The position numbers and the translations under genes are program-made. The notes beneath the pieces were generated by a model, which saw nothing but the letters and a program-made list of their open reading frames with translations, had not been told where the DNA came from and did no database searches. Shown here piece by piece: positions 1 through 5,077 of a stretch of 5,077 bases of DNA (its first letter is position 1; each line of letters begins with the position of its first letter). Origin of the DNA: Candidatus Altarchaeales archaeon (GTDB taxonomy: Archaea; Altiarchaeota; Altiarchaeia; IMC4; SCGC-AAA252-I15); NCBI GenBank assembly GCA_014729705.1, contig WJJK01000101.1:1-5077 (forward strand). Reading direction: 5' to 3'.

Positions 1-244
1 CTAAAGTAACCTTCTGAAAGAAGTTAAACACAATGATTCCCACCAGAAGGTAGAGGGGGTAGTGGGGTATGTCTTGCCCCAAACTTTTTGAGAACACGAA
101 CAAAAGCAGTATGAACATCAAAAGAGGCTCTAGCAGGTACCATAGTATCCCCAGATAACTGCCTTCGTTTCGGAGTTTGAATTCCGCCTCAGCGATCGAA
201 AGACTTAAACCCCAGAGGCGTTTAAACTTTTTTTTGGAAATCAA
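1..244 (-). CDS. ABC-2 type polysaccharide/O-antigen export permease (Wzm/TagG-like), N-terminal part
   Basis: Reading the minus strand from a TTG codon (plus positions 242-244) gives 81 codons that run off the left edge. The product starts with a basic cytoplasmic tail (MISKKKFKRLWGL), followed by an amphipathic stretch and the signature of this family: FKLRNEGSYLGILWYLLEPL at residues 22-41. A first membrane segment follows (about 41-55), then an IPHYPLYLLVGIIVFNFF segment at 59-76. Wzm/TagG permeases typically show the pattern 'lk.ry..S.LG.lW.ll.Pl' and then 'yp.yll.G...w.ff', so the match is good. Family members are about 260 residues, so roughly one third is present. They pair with an ATPase (Wzt/TagH) to move lipid-linked glycans across the membrane; the ATPase is presumably beyond the window. 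TTG is the only ordinary start codon after the in-frame TAA just upstream. The gene is divergent from the glycosyltransferase-like gene, which suits a surface-glycan locus. The exported substrate cannot be told. Confidence 0.85.
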   Translation of the reverse strand, partial: MISKKKFKRLWGLSLSIAEAEFKLRNEGSYLGILWYLLEPLLMFILLLFVFSKSLGQDIPHYPLYLLVGIIVFNFFQKVTL

Positions 245-268
245 TTTAATCGATTAGACCCCACAGAA

Positions 269-276
269 GATATAAC
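269..276 (+). promoter_or_regulatory. Possible TATA-like box for the rightward glycosyltransferase-like gene
   Basis: The motif GATATAAC sits 30-37 bases before the ATG at 306. Transcription would start near 298, giving a leader of only about 8 bases that includes GAGGT (299-303). The box is weak, and an alternative (TTTAAT at 245-250) would fit the TTG at 279 as a leaderless start. This is a positional inference only. Confidence 0.25.
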
Positions 277-285
277 GCTTGGATT

Positions 286-293
286 ATTATATA
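286..293 (-). promoter_or_regulatory. Putative archaeal TATA box for the leftward permease gene
   Basis: On the minus strand these bases read TATATAAT inside a longer AT run. A start site about 26 bases downstream would fall near plus position 263, leaving a leader of about 19 bases before the TTG start at 244. The leader would contain a GGGG (259-262), a weak candidate for ribosome binding. The box lies inside the short divergent spacer and would be inside the rightward gene if that gene began at TTG 279. Confidence 0.4.
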
Positions 294-305
294 TTCCTGA
301 GGTTT

Positions 306-1988
306 ATGTCGCGTAGGCTTTTTTCACGTTCAGGGGGTGAGAGCTGTTGCGTGGGCTTTCTCGTTGCCTTCGCTTTAGGGGTGTCCGCCTACATCCGTTT
401 TTGGGGTTTTACGTTGCCTGAATTCGATTTAATCTGCAACCTCGTAAGCCACAGCCAAAAAAACATTCAGGGTTTGGTTTACTGTTTCACGCAACCGCAG
501 AACAATTATCTGTCCACAAGCGTCAACTACCGCCCCATACCCGCTTTAGTGCTATGGTTCACCCATCTGTTGTTTGGATTTAATCTTCATCTTTTGCATT
601 GGATTAACTTCCTGCTTCACGGCTTGAACACAGCCTTAGTTTATGTTTTAACAAAAAAACTTCTTAGAGGAAAAAAAATATTTCCACTAGCTTCAGCAGC
701 ATTATTCGCCTACCACCCCATACACCTTCAAACCGTTTTATTCGCCTCCCGGATGCCGGAACCCCTAGTGCTTTTTGGCATGCTATTGTCTCTCCTATCT
801 ATTATGAGATACGTTGAGGGTGCTGGGAAAAAATATTATGTATCATCTATTGGTTTCTGTTTTATAGCTATATTCTCCAAACCAACAGGAGCCTTAACCC
901 CCTTAATCCTTTTACTCTACCTGCATCTTTATGTAGATTGGAATCTGAAGAGGAAAATCAAGACAATCACACCCCACCTAACCTTAATCCCCTTATACTT
1001 TATTTTGATGTATAGTGTTTTAGGGGGTCTCGGCGGATATGGGGGAAACCATATACAATTTAGATACAGTGTTTTGAATCTGGTAACAGGATTACTTGAT
1101 CCAACAGATCAACTGAAGATCAGTTATTTTCCTAAAATATATTCCCTGACGTCACAATGGGGTATACAGTTACTGTTTTATGTTGGCTTAGCCGCAGGCT
1201 CCCTATTTTTGTTGTATAAAATCAGGGGTAAGAAAAACCTTGTTTTCCCGGCAACCACGTTCCTCCTAATAGCCTTAGCTTATCTGGCGTCGCAGATGGT
1301 GGTGAACCCCTGGTACCTATACATATTATGTGCGCCCTACTCGATTACGCTTGCAACATATTTTTCCCAGATATTTGATGGAGACGATTTTGTATCAAAG
1401 ATACAGAAAACTGTGTTTTTTGTATACTTATTTGTAGTAATACTACACAGCCCCCTACTTAGGTCTTATACTGCTTTTCACAGTGCAAGCCAGACCACCG
1501 GCTCATATCTGGATCAAATAGTTAATTTTTCAGAAGACCTTCCAAAAGACTCGACATTGTATCTAGTAAATACTCCTGAATACCTGGTGTTTAAGGGTAA
1601 GGGTTATCCTTACTCGTGTTTCATGGCCTCTGAGGCTTCAGTGAAAGCCCTACTTGACTACCATTATCCGGGGAAAAACCTGAAAACATATTCTCTTCTA
1701 AGCAGCACACTCGCCTCAGAGGGTGGGGCCTTTAGGGTTTCAAGCAGTTGGAGGGATGACTGTATTTTAGAGGCCCTAAACCGTAACCGGCGGAAGGCAA
1801 CCCTTAAACCCTCAGTTTGCTGGATGGGTGACTGCGCCGGCAAAAGAGGGTTTCCAGTGAAAAGAACGCCGCGGGGGTGGGAGGTGTTTTTTTCTGAAGA
1901 TAAATCCAAAGACGCCTTCGTGTTGACCTTCAACGGGGCGGCGGTTTCTGGTCACCCCCTTGAATTGAACTGCGGGGGGTTTGAATAA
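306..1988 (+). CDS. Multi-pass GT-C glycosyltransferase-like membrane protein (TMTC/DUF1736-like) with soluble C-terminal domain
   Basis: This 560-residue protein is probably a lipid-phosphosugar-dependent transferase acting on the outer face of the membrane. After a basic start (MSRRLFSR) comes membrane segment 1 (about 16-33), then a loop with the acidic PEFDL (38-42), where GT-C enzymes usually place a catalytic acid. Next come YRP (75-77), INFLLHGLN (100-108), HPIHLQTV (137-144) and SRMPEP (148-153). This order and wording match the membrane core of TMTC-type proteins ('yRPl..l', 'vNlllHalN', 'HPvhteaV', 'gRaE'). About 10-12 membrane segments extend to about residue 388. The remainder (about 390-560) is soluble, probably extracytoplasmic, contains LYLVNTPEYL, and is not the tetratricopeptide repeat tail seen in eukaryotic TMTCs. 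ATG 306 gives a normal cytoplasmic N-terminus; an in-frame TTG at 279 would add nine residues (MDYYIFLRF). The neighbours, a glycan exporter and a sequon-rich secreted protein, support a role in surface glycosylation. Donor and acceptor are unknown. Confidence 0.78.
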   Translation: MSRRLFSRSGGESCCVGFLVAFALGVSAYIRFWGFTLPEFDLICNLVSHSQKNIQGLVYCFTQPQNNYLSTSVNYRPIPALVLWFTHLLFGFNLHLLHWINFLLHGLNTALVYVLTKKLLRGKKIFPLASAALFAYHPIHLQTVLFASRMPEPLVLFGMLLSLLSIMRYVEGAGKKYYVSSIGFCFIAIFSKPTGALTPLILLLYLHLYVDWNLKRKIKTITPHLTLIPLYFILMYSVLGGLGGYGGNHIQFRYSVLNLVTGLLDPTDQLKISYFPKIYSLTSQWGIQLLFYVGLAAGSLFLLYKIRGKKNLVFPATTFLLIALAYLASQMVVNPWYLYILCAPYSITLATYFSQIFDGDDFVSKIQKTVFFVYLFVVILHSPLLRSYTAFHSASQTTGSYLDQIVNFSEDLPKDSTLYLVNTPEYLVFKGKGYPYSCFMASEASVKALLDYHYPGKNLKTYSLLSSTLASEGGAFRVSSSWRDDCILEALNRNRRKATLKPSVCWMGDCAGKRGFPVKRTPRGWEVFFSEDKSKDAFVLTFNGAAVSGHPLELNCGGFE

Positions 1989-2006
1989 CCCTTTAATATC
2001 ACGTAA

Positions 2007-2014
2007 TATATAAT
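2007..2014 (+). promoter_or_regulatory. Archaeal TATA box for the secreted repeat protein
   Basis: TATATAAT lies in an AT-only stretch (2004-2025) between the two rightward genes. Its centre is about 30 bases before the GTG at 2041, so transcription would begin within a few bases of the start codon, giving a leaderless or nearly leaderless message. The T run at 2018-2022 may also help end the upstream transcript, but no hairpin is visible there. Confidence 0.5.
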
Positions 2015-2040
2015 ATATTTTTAATACAGTTTATTGGGGT

Positions 2041-3759
2041 GTGTTTGGCTGCGTGATTAAATGGGTGTTGTGTTTGGCTGAAAACCGGGTCAAGGAATTC
2101 GCAGGACAAAAGAAGACCGCCGTACTGTTAGTTTTAACGTTGCTTCTCATTATTCCTGCCTGCGCAACCGACCTAACTGGCATAGACGACATAAGGATGA
2201 CCGGCGGTTTGAACCTGACAGGCGGCACGGTGGGGGTAGACGCTGATCCTGAATCCAACTACGGCGTAACCATCAGCCAAACCGGGGCGGGGAAGCGCGG
2301 AATATACATAAAAAACCTTGAGACTACGGGGGCTACTTCATCCAACTATGGAGTATACATGGATATGCGAACGGGCACAGGCAACACCGACCCCCAACTT
2401 TATGCGGTTGACAACAACCTCGTGCTTGACGGCGGCATCGACATAGCCAACCCATTCGCCTACGCAGTACACAACACTGTTTTTTTGAATTCAAGCACTG
2501 CAGTGGGATACGGCGTCTATAACAGTATGTACACTAATTATACCAGCGCCCAGGCTTATGGCGTCGGCAATAACATTAATTCCCAGGCTAAAACCGAGGA
2601 TGAGACTCTATATGGTGTAACATCCACCCTCACCCCGGATAGTGCGGGGGATAAGGCCATCGGAGAATACATAAGGTTAATTGACAGCAGCGACGTAAAC
2701 GATCCCACAGACGATATGCGGGGACTTCACGTAGACGTGGATTGGAGCGGAACCGACGCCAACAACCGCGTCTGGGCGGTATACGCGGAAGGAGCTGAAA
2801 GCTACTTCGCAGACGAACTAATCGTGGACGCGGATTTTAACGTCACCGGCCACAGCGACTTAACAAGCGCGACGTTCACTAGTGACGTGGATATTCTGGG
2901 GGATTTGAATGTCTCTGGCAACGCTTATTTGAATTTGGTGGAGATTGAGTGGGGTAATGTGTCGGTGGATCGTTTGGCGGTGGGTGATGCTAGTATTCCC
3001 CAGAGTTTTGGGGGTGTTAACATGAGTGGTAATCTCTCTGTTGGTGATAGACTGCATATGTGGAGTAGCACTGCTTCCGGTGCTTCGAGTGTGGCTTTGG
3101 GGTCGTTGTCTTCGGCTACCGCGGATTATAGTGTGGTTTCCGGCGGTTCGGGTAATACTGCCAGCGGTAAGCACGCTTCTGTTTTAGGTGGCTATAGTAA
3201 TGTTGCCAGCGGCACGGCTTCTATTGCTGGTGGATACGATACTACTGCGGCAGGCGGTGCTTCCGTGGCTCTTGGTAATACTACTTTGGCTAATGCTTTG
3301 AATAGTTTTGCGTTGGGTTATGATTTCGCCAACAACAACGCAGATTCTTTTGAGGTTGGTTTTAGTACGATGACTTTGCATGTGGAAGACCAGCTGGTGG
3401 TCATAAACAACACCCTAAACGTCACGGGAGCAACAGATAAAAACAGCACCTTCATGGGGGACGTCAACATAGAGGGCACCCTATACGGGGGATCGCCGGT
3501 GAAAGTTGGGGGAGGCTTCAACGTCACCTCAGGCGACGCGGAAATAGCGGGAGACTTAAACGTGAAAGGCGACATCCGGGGTGTGATAGACTTTGTGCGT
3601 GTGAAAAGCGGGAACACGGGAACAGACACCTGCAACCTATTCGACAACGTAATAGCCGGGCAAACCTACACCTGCGTAGCCTGCATACGAGACGGAGGCG
3701 GAGCATCAGACTGCGCCACCTCCAACAACGACAAATACTGTGGATGCCGCGTAGACTAA
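2041..3759 (+). CDS. Secreted repeat-rich surface protein with YadA-head-like repeats, 13 N-glycosylation sequons and a six-cysteine C-terminus
   Basis: No whole-protein family is recognised in these 572 residues, but the architecture is clear. A signal peptide spans about residues 18-42: basic QKK, a hydrophobic core (about 26-38), then PACA before TDLTG, suggesting cleavage near residue 42. Residues 74-250 hold loose repeats built on YGV/YAV (at 74, 103, 121, 141, 157, 173, 191). Residues 348-440 hold about seven units of 14-16 residues of the type ASVALG or ASVLGGYSNVASG, as in YadA-head (left-handed beta-roll) adhesins and some phage fibres. Sequons N-x-S/T occur at Asn 58, 150, 166, 267, 290, 306, 327, 331, 413, 456, 460, 468 and 494. 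Cysteines 531, 545, 548, 558, 567 and 569 fill the C-terminus, and no C-terminal membrane anchor is present. GTG 2041 fits the upstream TATA box, but GTG 2065 would also keep the signal peptide. Codon usage in the middle third differs from both ends. A surface adhesin, fibre or appendage protein is inferred. Confidence 0.85.
   Translation: MFGCVIKWVLCLAENRVKEFAGQKKTAVLLVLTLLLIIPACATDLTGIDDIRMTGGLNLTGGTVGVDADPESNYGVTISQTGAGKRGIYIKNLETTGATSSNYGVYMDMRTGTGNTDPQLYAVDNNLVLDGGIDIANPFAYAVHNTVFLNSSTAVGYGVYNSMYTNYTSAQAYGVGNNINSQAKTEDETLYGVTSTLTPDSAGDKAIGEYIRLIDSSDVNDPTDDMRGLHVDVDWSGTDANNRVWAVYAEGAESYFADELIVDADFNVTGHSDLTSATFTSDVDILGDLNVSGNAYLNLVEIEWGNVSVDRLAVGDASIPQSFGGVNMSGNLSVGDRLHMWSSTASGASSVALGSLSSATADYSVVSGGSGNTASGKHASVLGGYSNVASGTASIAGGYDTTAAGGASVALGNTTLANALNSFALGYDFANNNADSFEVGFSTMTLHVEDQLVVINNTLNVTGATDKNSTFMGDVNIEGTLYGGSPVKVGGGFNVTSGDAEIAGDLNVKGDIRGVIDFVRVKSGNTGTDTCNLFDNVIAGQTYTCVACIRDGGGASDCATSNNDKYCGCRVD
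3082..3360 (+). repeat. YadA-head-like (beta-roll) repeat block within the secreted protein
   Basis: Residues 348-440 divide into consecutive units starting at 348, 362, 378, 393, 407, 421 and 435, each opening with [A/D/N]-[S/Y]-[S/V/I/F] and continuing to a Gly pair or LG. Typical pieces are ASVLGGYSNVASG, ASIAGGYDTTAAG and SVALGN. Unit length (14-16) and the SxALG pattern are those of YadA-head/Hep_Hag repeats, which build trimeric left-handed beta-rolls in bacterial adhesins. Trimer formation is not shown here, since no coiled coil or outer-membrane anchor follows. Confidence 0.7.
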
Positions 3760-3767
3760 ACACAATA

Positions 3768-3774
3768 TTTTTTT
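3768..3774 (+). terminator. Poly-T stretch downstream of the secreted protein gene
   Basis: Seven T residues lie nine bases after the TAA stop, preceded by ACAATA and without a hairpin. Archaeal RNA polymerase can terminate at such U-runs. The same AT-rich patch could also be a relic promoter or leader of the decayed gene that follows. Confidence 0.4.
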
Positions 3775-4134
3775 ATGAAGACTTTGACTCTTAACGTGGA
3801 CTCCCAAGCTTCCGCAAACAAACCAAAAAAAAATACTGTGAAAAAAAGGATTCCTAGGCAAAGCGGTCACAGAATCCATGAAGCTTTGCATAAGCAGCCG
3901 AAGACAAGAGGACATCACTAAAAGACAAACCGAGCTTTTAGAGAAGAGGGCATACCAAACAATAGAAAAAGCAAAATACCCCTCACCAATAAACACGAAC
4001 TACACTACTGAGACAGCCTAATAGCCGCAACAATGGGCGACCACAACATAAACCGCATAATAACGGAAAACGAAAAAAGCTTCAAAAAAACACCCCACCT
4101 AAAAACCCAAAACCCGTTCACCCAAAAACACTAG
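3775..4134 (+). pseudogene. Decayed PIN-domain (VapC-like) ribonuclease gene
   Basis: The last segment, 4012-4131, translates as DSLIAATMGDHNINRIITEN, then EKSF, and ends LKTQNPF. This is the typical C-terminal third of PIN-domain toxins ('yWDaLIaAtm.e.gi..I.TeN.kdF..i..l..inPf'). The codon before it is TGA (4009-4011) where the family usually has Trp, consistent with a TGG to TGA change. Upstream, frame 2 (3842-4021) holds KLCISS and then LLEKRAYQTIEKAKY, resembling the middle helices of a PIN domain. The ATG at 3775 opens frame 1 with LNVDSQ, a possible remnant of the first strand and its Asp. The frame switches fall near an A7 run (3841-3847) and a CCCC (3979-3982). The middle is also shorter than in intact relatives, suggesting an internal deletion. 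PIN proteins are Mg-dependent RNases, usually paired with an antitoxin; no antitoxin gene is visible. The tail match is strong; the N-terminal reading is tentative. Confidence 0.6.
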
Positions 4135-4142
4135 TATTTAAG
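4135..4142 (+). promoter_or_regulatory. Archaeal TATA box for the thioredoxin/DsbD-like gene
   Basis: TATTTAAG begins directly after the TAG that closes the decayed PIN gene. Its centre is about 34 bases before the ATG at 4172, so a transcript would start near 4164 with a leader of about 8 bases. No Shine-Dalgarno sequence precedes the ATG, which agrees with a near-leaderless message. Confidence 0.55.
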
Positions 4143-4171
4143 GTTGTGTATTCCCAATTAAATGCCGCAAA

Positions 4172-5077
4172 ATGAGGCCCAAATCACTGTTAACAATACT
4201 CATATTAGCAACATTTGCAGCCGCTCAAACCCACCAGGTGGATGTTTATTTCTTCTACTCCCTATCCTGCCCCCACTGCGCCCACGAAAAACCCTTCCTA
4301 AAAAACCTGGAAAACCAATACGAGTGGCTTAAAGTACACTACCTCGAGGTATCAGAGAACCCTGAGAACGCTCAATTATTCACGAAGATGGCGGTAGAAT
4401 GCGGACAGAACCCGCAGGGCGTCCCCACAACCATAGTTTGCGGGCAGATGAAGACCGGCTACGCCGACGACGAAACCACGGGACAAGAAATAAAGGACAT
4501 GATAATGCACTGCTACCTCACGCACACCAACCACAGCAACTGCGAAGACCACAACCAAAACGAAACCCAAATCCAGATACCAGTACTCGGAGAAATAGAC
4601 GCAAAAAACATGTCCCTACCTCTTTTCACGTTAATCCTCGGCGGGTTAGACGGGTTCAACCCCTGCGCCTTCTTCGTATTATTCTTCCTGCTTAGCCTAT
4701 TAATCCACGCTAAATCAAGGAAAAGAATGCTGCTCATAGGCTCGATATTCGTGTTCTTCTCAGCACTCATATACTTCCTATTTATGAGCGCCTGGCTCAA
4801 CCTCTTCCTATACATCGGGGAAATAAAGGCCATAACCACGATAGCAGGAGGCATAGCCCTAGTAATAGCTGCGATAAACATAAAAGACTATTTTTGGTTC
4901 AAAAAAGGAGTGTCACTGTCCATCCCCGACTCAGCCAAACCCGGATTATACAAACGCATGAGAAGCCTTGTGAAGGCAACCCACCTACCCTCCATGATAT
5001 TTGGAACCATAATACTTGCCATCGCAGCCAACACCTACGAACTACTTTGCACCGCAGGATTCCCCATGATATACACC
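4172..5077 (+). CDS. Thioredoxin-like domain fused to DsbD/CcdA-like membrane electron-transfer domain (partial, right end missing)
   Basis: ATG 4172 opens 302 codons without a stop up to the window edge. Residues 5-18 form a signal peptide or N-terminal anchor (LLTILILATFAAA). Residues 22-115 are a thioredoxin fold: VDVYFFYSLSCPHC with active-site Cys33/Cys36, then the cis-proline loop GVPTT (83-87). Extra cysteines lie at 77, 90, 114 and 124. A polar His/Asn-rich linker (118-135) leads to the membrane part: GGLDGFNPCAFFVLFF (157-172, Cys165), further segments at about 186-206 and 220-237, and ELLCTAGFP (290-298, Cys293). The NPC and LCTAGFP cysteines occupy the places of the redox pair in DsbD/CcdA proteins, which pass electrons from cytoplasmic thioredoxin across the membrane. 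The thioredoxin domain is outside, so it probably reduces or isomerises disulfides of exported proteins or heme-pathway thiols. The cysteine-rich secreted protein upstream is a plausible client. One or a few membrane segments are likely missing. Confidence 0.87.
   Translation, partial: MRPKSLLTILILATFAAAQTHQVDVYFFYSLSCPHCAHEKPFLKNLENQYEWLKVHYLEVSENPENAQLFTKMAVECGQNPQGVPTTIVCGQMKTGYADDETTGQEIKDMIMHCYLTHTNHSNCEDHNQNETQIQIPVLGEIDAKNMSLPLFTLILGGLDGFNPCAFFVLFFLLSLLIHAKSRKRMLLIGSIFVFFSALIYFLFMSAWLNLFLYIGEIKAITTIAGGIALVIAAINIKDYFWFKKGVSLSIPDSAKPGLYKRMRSLVKATHLPSMIFGTIILAIAANTYELLCTAGFPMIYT

Noticed and set aside
2146..2175. Lipoprotein signal (Cys41) in the secreted protein
   Set aside because: The residues before Cys41 are I-P-A, with Pro at -2 and Ile at -3, a poor lipobox. 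Cleavage after A-C-A before TDL looks more likely, though lipidation is not fully excluded.
2860..3647. Three minus-strand ORFs (2860-3174, 3184-3381, 3318-3647) under the repeat region
   Set aside because: They are antisense to a well-supported gene, lack start context, and their Thr/Ser/Ile-rich sequences follow from the repetitive G+T-rich plus strand.
3706..3996. Minus-strand ORF of 96 codons across the gap between the secreted protein and the thioredoxin-like gene
   Set aside because: It overlaps the end of the secreted protein gene and runs antisense to the PIN-gene remains. Its hydrophobic look comes from reading the A-rich plus strand in reverse, and it shows no recognisable motif.
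3842..4021. A 47-codon small protein from ATG 3878 in frame 2
   Set aside because: Its sequence fits the middle of the PIN domain and ends out of frame just before the PIN tail. A fragment of the pseudogene explains it better than an independent gene.
4033..4134. A separate small gene starting at ATG 4033
   Set aside because: The same frame upstream of this ATG still encodes DSLIAAT, the conserved PIN helix, so the ATG is an internal Met of the broken PIN gene.
4376..4881. ORFs at 4399-4695 (+), 4376-4570 (-) and 4513-4881 (-)
   Set aside because: They lie in other frames of the thioredoxin/DsbD-like gene, whose CPHC, GVPTT, NPC and LCTAGFP motifs show the true frame. The long open frames result from scarce T-starting codons on this A+C-rich stretch.

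Overview
The window looks archaeal. Two of the three start regions on the + strand have an AT-rich TATA-like box about 26 to 34 bases before the start codon and almost no leader. Start codons include TTG and GTG, and the secreted protein carries many N-x-S/T sequons. The lineage cannot be fixed from this sequence; a DPANN-type or other uncultivated archaeon is a guess.

Layout, left to right. (1) 1-244, minus strand: the first 81 codons of an ABC-2 type polysaccharide-export permease (Wzm/TagG type), running off the left edge; it was identified by translating the minus strand by hand. (2) 245-305: a short divergent promoter region. (3) 306-1988, plus: a multi-pass GT-C glycosyltransferase-like protein resembling the TMTC/DUF1736 group, with a soluble C-terminal domain. 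(4) 2041-3759, plus: a secreted 572-residue repeat protein. It has a signal peptide, a YGV-type repeat region, a block of YadA-head-like 14-16 residue repeats, 13 N-glycosylation sequons and a six-cysteine C-terminus. Its codon usage changes sharply over about 2885-3393. (5) 3775-4134, plus: the decayed remains of a PIN-domain (VapC-like) gene, split by frameshifts and an in-frame stop. (6) 4172 to the right edge, plus: a thioredoxin-like domain (CPHC) fused to a DsbD/CcdA-like membrane domain, open at the right end.

Read together, this is a cell-surface locus: export of a glycan (permease), sugar transfer on the outer face of the membrane (GT-C protein), a glycosylatable and disulfide-rich surface protein, and an extracytoplasmic thiol-disulfide system that could help fold it. 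The functional link is inferred from gene order and protein features. No RNA genes, CRISPR array or insertion sequence were seen.
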